DNA of 64,000 nucleotides from Shewanella sp. MBTL60-007 (GTDB taxonomy: Bacteria; Pseudomonadota; Gammaproteobacteria; Enterobacterales; Shewanellaceae): the NCBI RefSeq assembly GCF_019654915.1, contig NZ_BPET01000007.1:52764-116763 (forward strand), read 5' to 3'. Under the pieces are notes generated by a model that was not told the DNA's origin, made no database searches, and was given only the letters and a program-made list of their open reading frames with translations. A program made the position numbers and the translations under genes. Of the stretch, positions 45,601 through 54,133 are shown in pieces (position 1 is the stretch's first letter; every line of letters begins with the position of its first letter).

Positions 45601-45747
45601 TTTGACAACAATATAGGGAACTAAGAGGCCTAAAAGGGCGGTAAAGCTAAGGTAAATGGCAGAAAGTATGATGAGCAGGCGCTGATATCTAGGGCGTTGC
45701 CGATAGCCATTGAGTATAGGTTTAAGTAAATTTTTGATAAAAGACAT
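42634..45747 (-). CDS. DUF748 (AsmA-like) envelope protein with OmpA-like C-terminal region
   Basis: 1037 residues. One N-terminal membrane helix (about 24-50) is followed by a very long beta-rich repeat region typical of AsmA/DUF748 proteins, with several low-complexity Ala/Lys/Thr linkers. A C-terminal segment near 860-1037 (GIATLDNREQETLDKLAEGLNDRPMLTLNVEGG...RATAVKTYLIEKRNIAPERIFLLDSRVELN) resembles a peptidoglycan-binding OmpA fold. AsmA-like proteins are thought to bridge the envelope and move phospholipid. The acceptor and exact role here are inferred only. Monocistronic, divergent from the DUF445 gene. Confidence 0.85.
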   Translation of the reverse strand: MSFIKNLLKPILNGYRQRPRYQRLLIILSAIYLSFTALLGLLVPYIVVKQAPKQLSELLQRPVTLEQVKINPFTLEVAIDNFELHETNNLPFIGFKQLTFEYQFWDSIFNGAFSVADITLTSPAINVERIKAPQTLRFNFSDIIDTLANRTKEDASEESTKTTAIPHFIISNLAIVNADLSFIDHVTNSRLHYPELNLNVKFFDSEYAIQTALENLGEQQKTNHYSIQVVGREGGNIATQGIVQLDPLNIVGDVQLNDIQLPQFWSFISEHFAPELTSGRLSLSSNYQLQMQDNKFEVTTDLGLVQLDEVNFDYQKQSIIKLPMLALKGIAFNLLQQTVTAESLDTNGLVLNAKVNKDGADLATLFTPLSETSSAAQETKAKPFTQAVDNNQDLVQSKSSWTAVLKGINLKDYQVNLTEQLLTKSTLWQIDDINLTTGAVEASLAKPIDYQLSLNINQKGIVTTTGSIDVLKQLVNAKMSVTEFALPQLQDYLKPYVNIELKQGDFNTQGELVIDAKTEQLSYIGELAINDLLIKDTVQKKELLKWKGLAINRMAFDKTANRLDIDHIVLNQPFGRIIIAKDKSTNIGDLVVQPQPEAPIEKSKSAQAKTAVTANVTTKNSNDKASTQPLALTINKISFKDGSTFFADNSLTPNFAASIEHLDGSISKLSSSSEQTASVDIKGKIDRYAPVTLKGDINPLLERPYLDLALSFKHVELTSVNPYSGTYAGYYIDKGLLSLDLKYRLDDNKLVGDNHLVVDQLKLGKPSDSSLATTLPVTLAIALLQDRHGVIDLGLQVSGDVDDPSFSIGSIVMKAFTNVITKAVTAPFSLLANLLGADEGELDKINFAAGIATLDNREQETLDKLAEGLNDRPMLTLNVEGGVNMLEDSHALNELKLKRKLAQTAQLDIKTLPVALSPSSYPTTGPLSDALIALYETELGRSAQAVKDKIVAEHQGEEKLTPEQLSQRWHMALYNFTLGAQRIAEDALGKLAQQRATAVKTYLIEKRNIAPERIFLLDSRVELNTGSSQALLTLSAK

Positions 45748-46114
45748 ACTGACCTTCGTCGAATTAAATGTGGCAGAGTGTTTATCGCTTTAACGGGAGA
45801 GCCCCAAGGCGGGTCTGTTAAAGGCTGATACACCTATTTCAATTTTAGACTTATTATCATTTAAATGAGCCGTGTATCATATGCTTTTGGCGTTTTTAGT
45901 GAAAATATTTGTTAACGATAAATGGGGCGCAGTTTTTTATAGAGCTAATCTTTTTTAATACAAAGTGTTACCTACTATCACTACCTATAATTAGGCTGGT
46001 CATTAAACAAGCTGTTTGTGACGCTTAGCTAATTCGATGGCTGTAAGGCTATTGCCTCGGGTCTTTCTTGATTGATACCATAGCGCGTTTTCAATTTTGC
46101 TCTGGGGAATTAGC
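45748..46114. other. Intergenic region between divergent DUF748 and DUF445 genes
   Basis: About 367 bp with the two promoters; no recognisable operator or RNA. Confidence 0.3.
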
Positions 46115-46822
46115 TTGAATAAGAGTGTTATCACCAATCTGCTTGCTGCTATTCTTGTTGCTGTAGGCTATTTTTTTGCCTTACCGATCGTATTAACAGT
46201 GGGGTTATTTGCGTTATCGGGTGCGGTGACCAACTGGCTCGCTATCCATATGCTGTTTGAAAAGGTGCCGGGCTTATATGGCTCTGGTGTCGTCCCTTCA
46301 CGCTTTGAGGAGTTTAAGGCGGCGATTGCGCACCTTATGATGAAGCAATTCTTTACCGAGGAAAATATTGATCGTTTCTTGTCTGAGAAAGGCGGTGTGG
46401 AAAAGCAGTTAAATCTGCAACCAGTGATTGAGAAAATTGACCTTTCGCCAGCATTCGATGCTCTCGTAAGTACCGTGGCACAATCTTCCTTTGGCGGTAT
46501 GCTGGCTATGTTCGGTGGCACTGATGCCATAACGCCGCTACGTGAACCTTTTATTGAAAAAATGAAGAGTTCGTTGAGTGAAATCGCCCAAGGTGACGAC
46601 TTTTATGAGTTACTAAAAGCCGAGCTTGAACAGCCGAACATGATTGCGGATATGCGTGCAAAAGTGGAAGAGATTGTGACCCAAAGACTCGATGAGTTAA
46701 CGCCACAACTTGTTAAAGAGATAGTGCAGGAGATGATCCGTGAGCACCTTGGTTGGTTAGTGGTCTGGGGCGGAGTATTCGGTGGCTTAATCGGTCTAGC
46801 AGCGGCGCTTATTCAAGGTTAA
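46115..46822 (+). CDS. DUF445 family membrane protein
   Basis: 235 residues from TTG 46115, preferred because GGGGA lies 7 bases upstream and it gives LNKSVITNLLAAIL as the first helix; a TTG six codons earlier is the alternative. Two N-terminal helices contain FALSGAVTNWLAIHMLFEKVPGLYGSG, the DUF445 hallmark, and a C-terminal helix (WLVVWGGVFGGLIGLAAALIQG). The middle part is amphipathic and helical. The family is of unknown function, suggested to be a membrane tether or barrier protein. Confidence 0.85.
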   Translation: MNKSVITNLLAAILVAVGYFFALPIVLTVGLFALSGAVTNWLAIHMLFEKVPGLYGSGVVPSRFEEFKAAIAHLMMKQFFTEENIDRFLSEKGGVEKQLNLQPVIEKIDLSPAFDALVSTVAQSSFGGMLAMFGGTDAITPLREPFIEKMKSSLSEIAQGDDFYELLKAELEQPNMIADMRAKVEEIVTQRLDELTPQLVKEIVQEMIREHLGWLVVWGGVFGGLIGLAAALIQG

Positions 46823-46847
46823 GTTGTTAACGGTTAAAAGGTGTGAA

Positions 46848-46873
46848 ATAGGGAGCTTAGGCTCCCTTTTTAA
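46848..46873 (+). terminator. Terminator of the DUF445 gene
   Basis: GGGAGC-CTTAG-type loop-GCTCCC followed by TTTTTAA. Short 6-bp GC-rich stem. Confidence 0.7.
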
Positions 46874-46983
46874 TGGATATTGCATTCTTTTGATTAACCT
46901 ATTTATCTAGTAGCTGTTATCTAAAACTGAATATGTTTTAATCAATGGCGAGAGGGGTAAACACAGGTTCACAGGAGTGATAG

Positions 46984-47346
46984 ATGCAACAAAGTCAAAA
47001 CCAACATCATTGTATTAACTATCTTGAGATCCCGGTGAAAGAGATCGATAAGACGAAGGTGTTTTTTCATCAAGTTTTTGGATGGGAGTTTGTCGATTAC
47101 GGCCCTGACTACACTTGCTTTGTCGATGTCGGTATAACAGGCGGCTTTTTTGTTAGCGACAAGGCATTCACCACGGACTCAGGCTGTCCATTGATTGTGA
47201 TCTACTCTACAGAACTCGAGGCGTCACAAGCTAGTGTGGTGCGAGGGGGAGGGGAGATCTGCAAAGGGATATTTTCTTTTCCGGGAGGTCGGCGATTCCA
47301 CTTTCTCGATCCTAATGGTAATGAATATGCCGTCTGGTCTGAATAA
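46984..47346 (+). CDS. VOC-family protein (glyoxalase/bleomycin-resistance fold)
   Basis: 120 residues in a two-beta-alpha-beta-beta-beta arrangement: NYLEIPVKEIDKTKVFFHQVFGWEFVDYGPDYTCFVD and the second half ending GRRFHFLDPNGNEYAVWSE, the canonical VOC C-terminus with a metal-binding Glu. Early His (HHCINYLEIPV) may also bind metal. Substrate unknown. ATG 46984 follows CAGGAGTGATAG. It is 39 bp upstream of a tautomerase-fold isomerase gene, likely co-transcribed. Confidence 0.85.
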   Translation: MQQSQNQHHCINYLEIPVKEIDKTKVFFHQVFGWEFVDYGPDYTCFVDVGITGGFFVSDKAFTTDSGCPLIVIYSTELEASQASVVRGGGEICKGIFSFPGGRRFHFLDPNGNEYAVWSE

Positions 47347-47385
47347 ACTCCTATTATTCTTTATTACTAGCAAAGAGAGTAGAAA

Positions 47386-47727
47386 ATGCCCCATTGCACG
47401 ATTGAATATTCCGCACCTTTAGCCGAGTTGCTATCGATTGAAGCCCTAGTGACTGCATGTCACCGCGGCCTCGTCGAGTCGGAGCTGTTTGAGCCTCAGG
47501 CAATCAAGACCCGTGCCCACAGTTGTGAATTTTTTAAAGTGGGTGATTTAGATGAGGCAAACTTTATTCATCTTAATATCGCTATCATGCCTGGGCGCAC
47601 AGATGAGCAAAAGTCTCTGCTGCTTGAACGAGTGTATGATGCGATTGCGCTTATCACTGCGTCGGTCTCGAGTGTAACTATTGAGATCGTGGATATTAAT
47701 CAGCACTATTTTAAAGCGCTTAATTAA
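47386..47727 (+). CDS. 5-carboxymethyl-2-hydroxymuconate delta-isomerase-family protein (HpaF-like)
   Basis: 113 residues. After removal of Met the N-terminal Pro1 (MPHCTIEYSAPL) is the catalytic base of this tautomerase-fold family; ARAH-like TRAHSCEFFKVGD and FIHLNIAIMPGRTDEQK match the HpaF layout. The name-giving enzyme isomerises a homoprotocatechuate meta-cleavage product, but no hpa genes surround it, so the physiological substrate may differ. Follows the VOC gene; a strong terminator ends the unit. Confidence 0.85.
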   Translation: MPHCTIEYSAPLAELLSIEALVTACHRGLVESELFEPQAIKTRAHSCEFFKVGDLDEANFIHLNIAIMPGRTDEQKSLLLERVYDAIALITASVSSVTIEIVDINQHYFKALN

Positions 47728-47760
47728 CACATCATCTTGTATTGCTAACCTTTAAACAGT

Positions 47761-47790
47761 AAAGCCACTCAAACGAGTGGCTTTTTAATT
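47761..47790 (+). terminator. Terminator after the isomerase gene
   Basis: AAAGCCACTC-AAAC-GAGTGGCTTT is a perfect 10-bp stem followed by TTAATT. Confidence 0.88.
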
Positions 47791-47831
47791 GAGCAAGGAT
47801 CAGCTAAATGCTTTGGTTTATGAGCTGTGGC

Positions 47832-49496
47832 TTAATAAGCACTATCGTGTACCGATTGCACGGCGCGGCCCGATGGATCGATGATCCCTTGCAGACTCGC
47901 ATCCCAAGCCAGTGCTTCAGGGGTTGAGCAAGCTACTGACTTACCGCCTGGTACCGTTTCTGCGGCAGTTGGCAGCGGGAACAACTCCTCGAAGAAAGTA
48001 CGGTAGAAATAGGCTTCCTTCGTTTCCGGGGTGTTGTATGGGAATCTAAACTTAGCGTTGATTAATTGTAGATCGTCCACCTTTTGCGCGGCGTGATCTT
48101 TAAGACCATCGATCCAAGAGTAACCAACGCCGTCGCTGAACTGTTCTTTTTGGCGCCAAGCCACTTCTTTAGGCAATTTATGCTCAAAGGCTTCGCGTAA
48201 AATGTGCTTCTCGATCTTGCCGTTCTTAGACATTTTTGCGTCAGGGTTGGTGCGCATCGCCACATCCATAAACTCTTTGTCTAGAAAAGGTACGCGAGCC
48301 TCAAGTCCCCAAGCCGCCATCGCTTTGTTAGCGCGTAGGCAATCGAATAGGTGTAGCTTGTCCAGCTTACGCACGAGTTCTTCATGGAAAGCTTGAGCGC
48401 TTGGTGCCTTATGGAAGTATAGGTAACCACCAAATAGCTCATCGGCGCCTTCACCTGACAACACCATCTTAATACCCATAGCCTTGATCTTACGCGCCAT
48501 CAAATACATAGGGGTCGCAGCGCGGATGGTGGTGACATCGTAAGTTTCTAGGTGATAGATCACGTCTTTAATCGCATCAATACCATCTTGGAAGGTAAAG
48601 GTGATTTCGTGGTGAATAGTACCAATCGCATCGGCCACCTTTTGTGCTGCAACAAGATCAGGCGCACCTTCAAGGCCAACAGCAAACGAGTGAAGCTGGG
48701 GCCACCAAGCATCGCTCTCACCGTCGTCTTCAATTCGGCGCTTAGCAAATGTTTGGGTGATGGCTGAGATGACTGATGAGTCGAGGCCACCGGATAGCAA
48801 GACACCATAAGGCACGTCAGACATCAATTGTCGCTTAACTGCTGCTTCTAATGCGTCACGTACATCTTCTGCGCTGGCAGGGTTATCTTGCACTGCGGCA
48901 AATTCACGCCAGTCACGTTGATAGTAATGGGTAAGCTCGCCTTTTTCACTCGACAGATAGTGGCCTGGGGTAAAGGTTTCTACGGTTTTACATACAGGCA
49001 TGAGCGATTTCATCTCTGATGCAACGTAGAAGTTACCCTCAGCATCTCGGCCTGTGTAGAGTGGGATAATTCCCATATGGTCTCGACCGACAAGGTAGGT
49101 ATCACGAGCCTTGTCGTAAAGTACGAAGGCAAAAATGCCGTTGAGCTTATCTAAGAACTCTGTGCCGTACTCTTGATATAGAGCCAAGATCACTTCGCAA
49201 TCAGAGTTTGTTTGGTAGCTGTATTTGTCGCCAAGCTCGGCCTTTAACTCTTTATGGTTGTAGATCTCACCGTTAACGGCTAATACGATAGATTCATCTT
49301 GGCTAAGTAGCGGTTGTGCACCGTGTTCAATATCAACGATGGCTAAACGTTCATGGGCCAAAATAGCTTTGTCACTGCTGTAAATTCCTGACCAATCAGG
49401 GCCTCGGTGACGCAGAAGTTTGGACATCTCTAGAGCGACTTGGCGCAGCGGCGTCGCGTCAGATTGGATATCTAAAATTGCAAAAATTGAACACAT
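47832..49496 (-). CDS. asnB: Asparagine synthase B, glutamine-hydrolysing
   Basis: 554 residues, the same length as E. coli AsnB. The N-terminal class II amidotransferase domain begins MCSIFAILD with Cys2 as nucleophile, and RHRGPDWSG, LAVNGEIYNH are conserved. The C-terminal ATP-pyrophosphatase domain has the PP-loop LLSGGLDSSVI and SGEGADELFGGY. It makes Asn from Asp, Gln and ATP. Monocistronic with a 412-bp upstream region. Confidence 0.97.
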   Translation of the reverse strand: MCSIFAILDIQSDATPLRQVALEMSKLLRHRGPDWSGIYSSDKAILAHERLAIVDIEHGAQPLLSQDESIVLAVNGEIYNHKELKAELGDKYSYQTNSDCEVILALYQEYGTEFLDKLNGIFAFVLYDKARDTYLVGRDHMGIIPLYTGRDAEGNFYVASEMKSLMPVCKTVETFTPGHYLSSEKGELTHYYQRDWREFAAVQDNPASAEDVRDALEAAVKRQLMSDVPYGVLLSGGLDSSVISAITQTFAKRRIEDDGESDAWWPQLHSFAVGLEGAPDLVAAQKVADAIGTIHHEITFTFQDGIDAIKDVIYHLETYDVTTIRAATPMYLMARKIKAMGIKMVLSGEGADELFGGYLYFHKAPSAQAFHEELVRKLDKLHLFDCLRANKAMAAWGLEARVPFLDKEFMDVAMRTNPDAKMSKNGKIEKHILREAFEHKLPKEVAWRQKEQFSDGVGYSWIDGLKDHAAQKVDDLQLINAKFRFPYNTPETKEAYFYRTFFEELFPLPTAAETVPGGKSVACSTPEALAWDASLQGIIDPSGRAVQSVHDSAY

Positions 49497-49852
49497 AGCT
49501 CACTCCAAAAAATTCTGTCTTAAACTCAATTGACTATTACTCTGCCATCGAAAACTCAATAATACAAATCTGCATTTAATGATTTTATTGTATTTTTGCG
49601 TTTTTACTGTGTGAAATCTTGGTTTTAAATCTGATCAAATGATGATTGTTTAATTTTTTGTGCATTATCGTGTGGTTTATCTATTTCTGTGGCGTTTGGG
49701 GTGGTTGGAGATTGGATAATTCTCAATGACAAGCGTTTAAAACCGCTTTGGCGAAATAAGTCGATAAATATCAGTTTTTAGTTTGAATTTTGAACGAAGT
49801 AGTTACAGTTTGAGAAGTCTGTAGTTGGTTGTATTAAGGAGGAACAAAAAAA
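49497..49852. other. Intergenic region upstream of asnB
   Basis: About 350 bp, strongly AT-rich, containing the asnB promoter (minus strand). It has no gene and no motif I could assign. Confidence 0.3.
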
Positions 49853-49882
49853 ACGCCGACTCGTTAATTGTAAGTCGGCGTG
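49845..49882 (-). terminator. Terminator of the M28 peptidase gene
   Basis: On the minus strand ACGCCGACT pairs with AGTCGGCGT (11-base loop), followed by TTTTTTTGTTCC. Strong T-tract. Confidence 0.88.
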
Positions 49883-49908
49883 TTGGAAAGCGGTATTTCA
49901 CTGCTCAG

Positions 49909-51597
49909 TTAGAAGTTAGTTAGCTCCTTGCTCTTGTGGGCACTTTCTTGGCTTGGCTGTTTTTCTTGTGCTGGGCGCAGTGCATGAAATTCTGTACCTT
50001 TGTAGTAACCGGGCCAGTCGTGGTTGTTACCTAATTCGAAGGCGGCTTGGTAGAAGATAGCTAGATCTTCCAGCGCCCCAGAAAGATCCCAATCTTCACG
50101 ATACTCATCGCAGACATTGTGATAGCAGCCTTTCATTTTCTGTTTCATCTGCGCCTTGTATTGTGCGGTGGCCTCGTCAACTGGTTCACTGCCACCGCCC
50201 GCAAATACCGCTGGCACACCTTCTTTGGCGAAGCTGAAATGATCGGAGCGGAAAAAACCGCCTGATTCAGGATATTTCTCGCGTTTGGCGGTGCGGTTTT
50301 GACTCTTGAGCGCATTCACTAGATAGTTTTCCAGTTCTGACTTACCTTTGCCGACTATGGTGTAGTCAGTGGTTCGGCCGTAAATATTGGTACTGTCTAA
50401 GTTGAATACAGCCACACTTTTGTCGAGTGAATAGATAGGGTTGGCAGCGTAATAACGAGAACCTAATAGGCCTTGTTCTTCGCCTGTCGTGGCGATAAAG
50501 GTGACTGAACGTGCGAGAGGGTGACCATTTTTAGCTTGCTTGGCAAACTGGCGCGCAATTTCCAATATGCCTGCGGTGCCAGAGGCATTGTCGAGGGCGC
50601 CATTGTAGATCTGATCGCCATCTTTGCTGGCATCTACACCAATATGATCCCAATGAGCGGTAAACAGAATATGTTCATCTGCGCGGCTACTACCGGGCAA
50701 GGTAGCAACGACATTGTAGCTGTTGGCATACTCGGCTCTATTTTCAAAGGCAATTGAGGCGGTTTGGTTTAACGCTAGATTGATGGCGCTGGCGGCTGCC
50801 CGATCTGAAATGGTTGCTAGTGACAAACCCGAACGATCAAATAGCTCGGTGGCTACATCATAGGTGATCCAACCTTCGACTTGTACACGCTGTGCTTGTT
50901 CGGCTGGGCTACGTACCAAATCTTGTTGAGCGCCAGTCCAACTGTTTTCCACGACGGACCAAGGGTAAGAAGCAGGCTTAGTGTCGTGAATGATAATTGC
51001 GCCTAAGGCGCCTTGGCGACTGGCCTCCTCGAACTTATAGTTCCAGCGGCCGTAATAGGTCATGGCTTTACCATTAAACTTGCCAGAGTCGGGCCGAGCA
51101 AAACCTGGGTCATTGACGAGGATCACCGCTATTTTACCGTGCATATCTATATCTTGATAATCATTCCATTGATACTCTGGCGCATTAATACCGTATCCGA
51201 CAAATACCAGCGGTGCCTCGTTGATATCTATGCTTGCAATATCATGACGGCTACCTAATACCACATCTTGGCGGTATTTAAGCTGTTGCTCTCCTAATTG
51301 AATTTCCTGCTGCTCCGATGCGGTGTAACTCACCATTGGTACCGCCTGGAGGTAATCTTTGCCGTTAGGTTTCTCTAACCCCATTTTTGCGAATGCATTA
51401 CTCAGGTAATCCAGTGTTAGCTGCTCGCCTTTGGTTGTCGGCGCGCGGCCTTCAAATTCATCTGAAGCGAGGTTTTTTATGTCTTGGCGAAAGCGAGCCT
51501 CATCGAAGGTGACGTCGTTTGGCTTGCTAATATTACTTGGGTGTTGGCTACAAGCACTTAGTAAGGCGAGTGCGCAAAGAGGCAAAATTGAACGCAT
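49909..51597 (-). CDS. M28-family zinc aminopeptidase, predicted lipoprotein
   Basis: 562 residues. The signal ends in the lipobox LLSAC (Cys16). A protease-associated (PA) domain (about 130-260) is inserted before the M28 catalytic domain, whose zinc ligands are visible in order: FTAHWDHIG (His), GALDNASG (bridging Asp), TGEEQG (Glu pair), FNLDS (Asp) and FRSDHFSF (His). It should remove N-terminal residues from peptides at the cell envelope, consistent with a protein-feeding marine bacterium. Divergent from the TPR-GGDEF gene. Confidence 0.93.
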   Translation of the reverse strand: MRSILPLCALALLSACSQHPSNISKPNDVTFDEARFRQDIKNLASDEFEGRAPTTKGEQLTLDYLSNAFAKMGLEKPNGKDYLQAVPMVSYTASEQQEIQLGEQQLKYRQDVVLGSRHDIASIDINEAPLVFVGYGINAPEYQWNDYQDIDMHGKIAVILVNDPGFARPDSGKFNGKAMTYYGRWNYKFEEASRQGALGAIIIHDTKPASYPWSVVENSWTGAQQDLVRSPAEQAQRVQVEGWITYDVATELFDRSGLSLATISDRAAASAINLALNQTASIAFENRAEYANSYNVVATLPGSSRADEHILFTAHWDHIGVDASKDGDQIYNGALDNASGTAGILEIARQFAKQAKNGHPLARSVTFIATTGEEQGLLGSRYYAANPIYSLDKSVAVFNLDSTNIYGRTTDYTIVGKGKSELENYLVNALKSQNRTAKREKYPESGGFFRSDHFSFAKEGVPAVFAGGGSEPVDEATAQYKAQMKQKMKGCYHNVCDEYREDWDLSGALEDLAIFYQAAFELGNNHDWPGYYKGTEFHALRPAQEKQPSQESAHKSKELTNF

Positions 51598-52036
51598 GAA
51601 TAGGTCCTATTATTGTTGTTTTAGACTTTTTAGCGGTATTAATAGGCATGATGGAGGAAGATTACCCCCTATGGCAAGGGGGCGAGCTGATAATCTATTT
51701 GTAAAAATGTTACTTAATATTGCGCGAGCGATTAGCTGCTTAATACTTGGTTTAATTGAGGGCTCAGTACACTCGTCTTAACTTATTGAGCTGATACTAA
51801 CAATGTCATCACGTGGGACAGTGAAGATTCAAGTATTAGTGGCTTGAGTTGGTATTGTTGGTAGTAATTGATGAGTTGTTATAATTTGATTGACCTTAGT
51901 GGTATTTAAGATACTGTGTCTTTATTGATTAAATTATGAAGATAGAAAGCCACTAACATTATGTTTTACTTCCCTAATATAGGTTTGTAAACCTTAGGTT
52001 GTGTTGCCATTCTTATACAAAACCAGTGATACTCTT
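51598..52036. other. Intergenic region between divergent M28 and TPR-GGDEF genes
   Basis: About 440 bp. A short all-GC-type hairpin (CCCCCT...AGGGGG, 51665-51682) lies near the M28 start. No gene supported. Confidence 0.35.
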
Positions 52037-54010
52037 ATGGAAAAGTTTATTACGTTTTTTATTTTTTTGGTTCTGGTATGCAGTTCTATTGCGGTGAATG
52101 CAGCCGAGTTTTCACCACTACATACCATCGAAAAATTAAGCAATGGTCAGCGGATTTTGGCTTTGCTTAATGATAAGACCCTTGATCCGGACCATAAACG
52201 TCATCAATTGGCGCAAGAGATCCCCAAAGAGCAGGCGCAGCAGTCAGCTCATCATGCATTTGCCTATTATCGCATTTTACATGACATAGAGATGTCAAAT
52301 GGCAGTCCAGAGGCCGCTGAGCTTGCGATATCAAAGATGCTGACTGCGGGACAAAGGCTAAATAAAGTTTGGCTGATCGCCGAAGCGAAAATGTGGCAGG
52401 CTACTTTTGCTGTTAAACAGAGTCGTTTTAAAGATGGATTGGCTTTGGTTGATGACGCCATTCGTTTATCGAAGGCTGCTAATTTCGACCATCTGACAGG
52501 GCGTTCTTTTAATACCAAAGGAGCGCTTTATTATTTTCAAAATCAGTACTATGTTGCACTTGAGTATTATCTAAACGCTCTCGATATCTTTAGATCACAA
52601 CCGGCTGATCCTTATGTTAGTAAGGTTCTGTCTAATGTTGCGGTTATCTATGTCGATCTTCAGGAGTGGGATAAAGCTTGGGACTCTAATAATGAGGCGT
52701 TAGCACATATTGACGAATATGGCGGCAGCTATGAGCAGTTCAGTGTATTTAATAACAATGCCGCTTTTATATTAGATCAATTAGGTAGGGTGCGTGAGAG
52801 CGTTCCCTATTTAATCGCTGCCCAGAAAAATGCTGAGTTAAGTGGCAATTTGCGCGTGAAGGTGAATACCAAGACCTCTTGGGCGCATTATTACCTTTCG
52901 ATAGAGCAATATCAGTTGGCCGTTGATATAGGTAGAGAGTGTGTTGCACTCGCCTCTGTAAATCGGTATCTGTTATTTGAAAGTGACTGTAGCAGAATAT
53001 TGGCTAAGGCTTTATTTAATTTGGGGCAAGTTGATGATGCTCTCGTGGCGTTGGTAAAGAGTGAGACCTTATATAGCCAAATAGGTACAAGGGCGGGATT
53101 AGCTGATACCTATAATACTTATGCCTTAGTCTATGAGGCGCAGGGAGATTATAAAAGCGCATTGGATTATCAGCGTAAGGCTAACGAAGAAGATAAAGCT
53201 TTACTGTTTGATAGGCGAGCCAAGATGAGCCTTGAGTTGAGTAAAAGTTATCAAGAGAAATATCGCCAGCAGGAGCTTGCGGTGTTAAAAGCTGAGAATG
53301 ATGCGCAAGATGCCCGACTTGCGGAACAAAAACTTCGCGAAAAGCTACTTTTCTTTATTATTTTCGTGTCTGTGATTTCCATTTCACTGTTGATCTGGAA
53401 GCGTTACGGACTTGAAAATGATAATAAGAATCTACAAAGTTCTAATCGAGAGCTATATAAGCAGTCTAACCTAGACACCTTAACTGGGCTATATAACCGT
53501 CGCTACTTCTTAGATTATTTGGCGCAGCAAGGGCAACTACCAACATCTAAAGATACTAGGGTGTGTCTAGCTATTATCGATATCGATCACTTTAAGAGGG
53601 TCAATGACTCCTATGGTCATGATATCGGTGATGAGGTGTTAGTTCGGGTAGGCCAACTAATCCAGAGCAAGATCCGAAAAGATGACCTGCTTATTCGCTG
53701 GGGAGGAGAAGAGTTTATTTTATTACTTAGCTGGCCTGAGACCTCTTGTCCACAAACGGTATCAGCACTGACAGGGCACTTCGAGCGTATTCGTCAAGCG
53801 ATCTGCGAAGCGATAATTGAGGTTGCAGAGTTGCAATTGCACTTAACCGTTTCGGTTGGCGTCGGGCAACCTATAGATGCACTGACCCTCGTTGAATCTT
53901 GGCAACTCGTGCTTGATAGTGCAGATAAGGCGCTCTACCTTGCTAAAAGGCAGGGGCGTAACTGTGTGGTGTTAGCGAAGGATGAGTCGTCTATATTGAG
54001 AAGTGATTGA
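52037..54010 (+). CDS. TPR-repeat membrane-bound diguanylate cyclase
   Basis: 657 residues from ATG 52037, which opens a signal peptide (MEKFITFFIFLVLVC... cut near VNA); an in-frame GTG twelve codons earlier would spoil it. A periplasmic region of TPR-like helical repeats (about 60-410) leads to a coiled coil, one membrane helix (about 438-457) and a C-terminal GGDEF domain with NLDTLTGLYNRRYFLDYL, DIDHFKRVNDSYGHDIGD and the active-site variant RWGGEEFILLL. GGEEF is compatible with c-di-GMP synthesis. No I-site RxxD was evident just upstream. The periplasmic TPRs probably sense a peptide or protein signal. Confidence 0.93.
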   Translation: MEKFITFFIFLVLVCSSIAVNAAEFSPLHTIEKLSNGQRILALLNDKTLDPDHKRHQLAQEIPKEQAQQSAHHAFAYYRILHDIEMSNGSPEAAELAISKMLTAGQRLNKVWLIAEAKMWQATFAVKQSRFKDGLALVDDAIRLSKAANFDHLTGRSFNTKGALYYFQNQYYVALEYYLNALDIFRSQPADPYVSKVLSNVAVIYVDLQEWDKAWDSNNEALAHIDEYGGSYEQFSVFNNNAAFILDQLGRVRESVPYLIAAQKNAELSGNLRVKVNTKTSWAHYYLSIEQYQLAVDIGRECVALASVNRYLLFESDCSRILAKALFNLGQVDDALVALVKSETLYSQIGTRAGLADTYNTYALVYEAQGDYKSALDYQRKANEEDKALLFDRRAKMSLELSKSYQEKYRQQELAVLKAENDAQDARLAEQKLREKLLFFIIFVSVISISLLIWKRYGLENDNKNLQSSNRELYKQSNLDTLTGLYNRRYFLDYLAQQGQLPTSKDTRVCLAIIDIDHFKRVNDSYGHDIGDEVLVRVGQLIQSKIRKDDLLIRWGGEEFILLLSWPETSCPQTVSALTGHFERIRQAICEAIIEVAELQLHLTVSVGVGQPIDALTLVESWQLVLDSADKALYLAKRQGRNCVVLAKDESSILRSD

Positions 54011-54133
54011 AGAGAAGGAATAAAGTAATCGGACTTCAGGCCGCTTACAGTCAATGTTTGTATTGACCAGCTTTTATTCAGCTCCTAGTCTGTAAGGTAA
54101 AGGAATGATAGTGAAATAAAACTAAGGACGATA

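Noticed and set aside
47386..47727. Homoprotocatechuate degradation cluster
   Set aside because: The CHMI-type isomerase stands alone with a VOC protein; no hpa genes are nearby.
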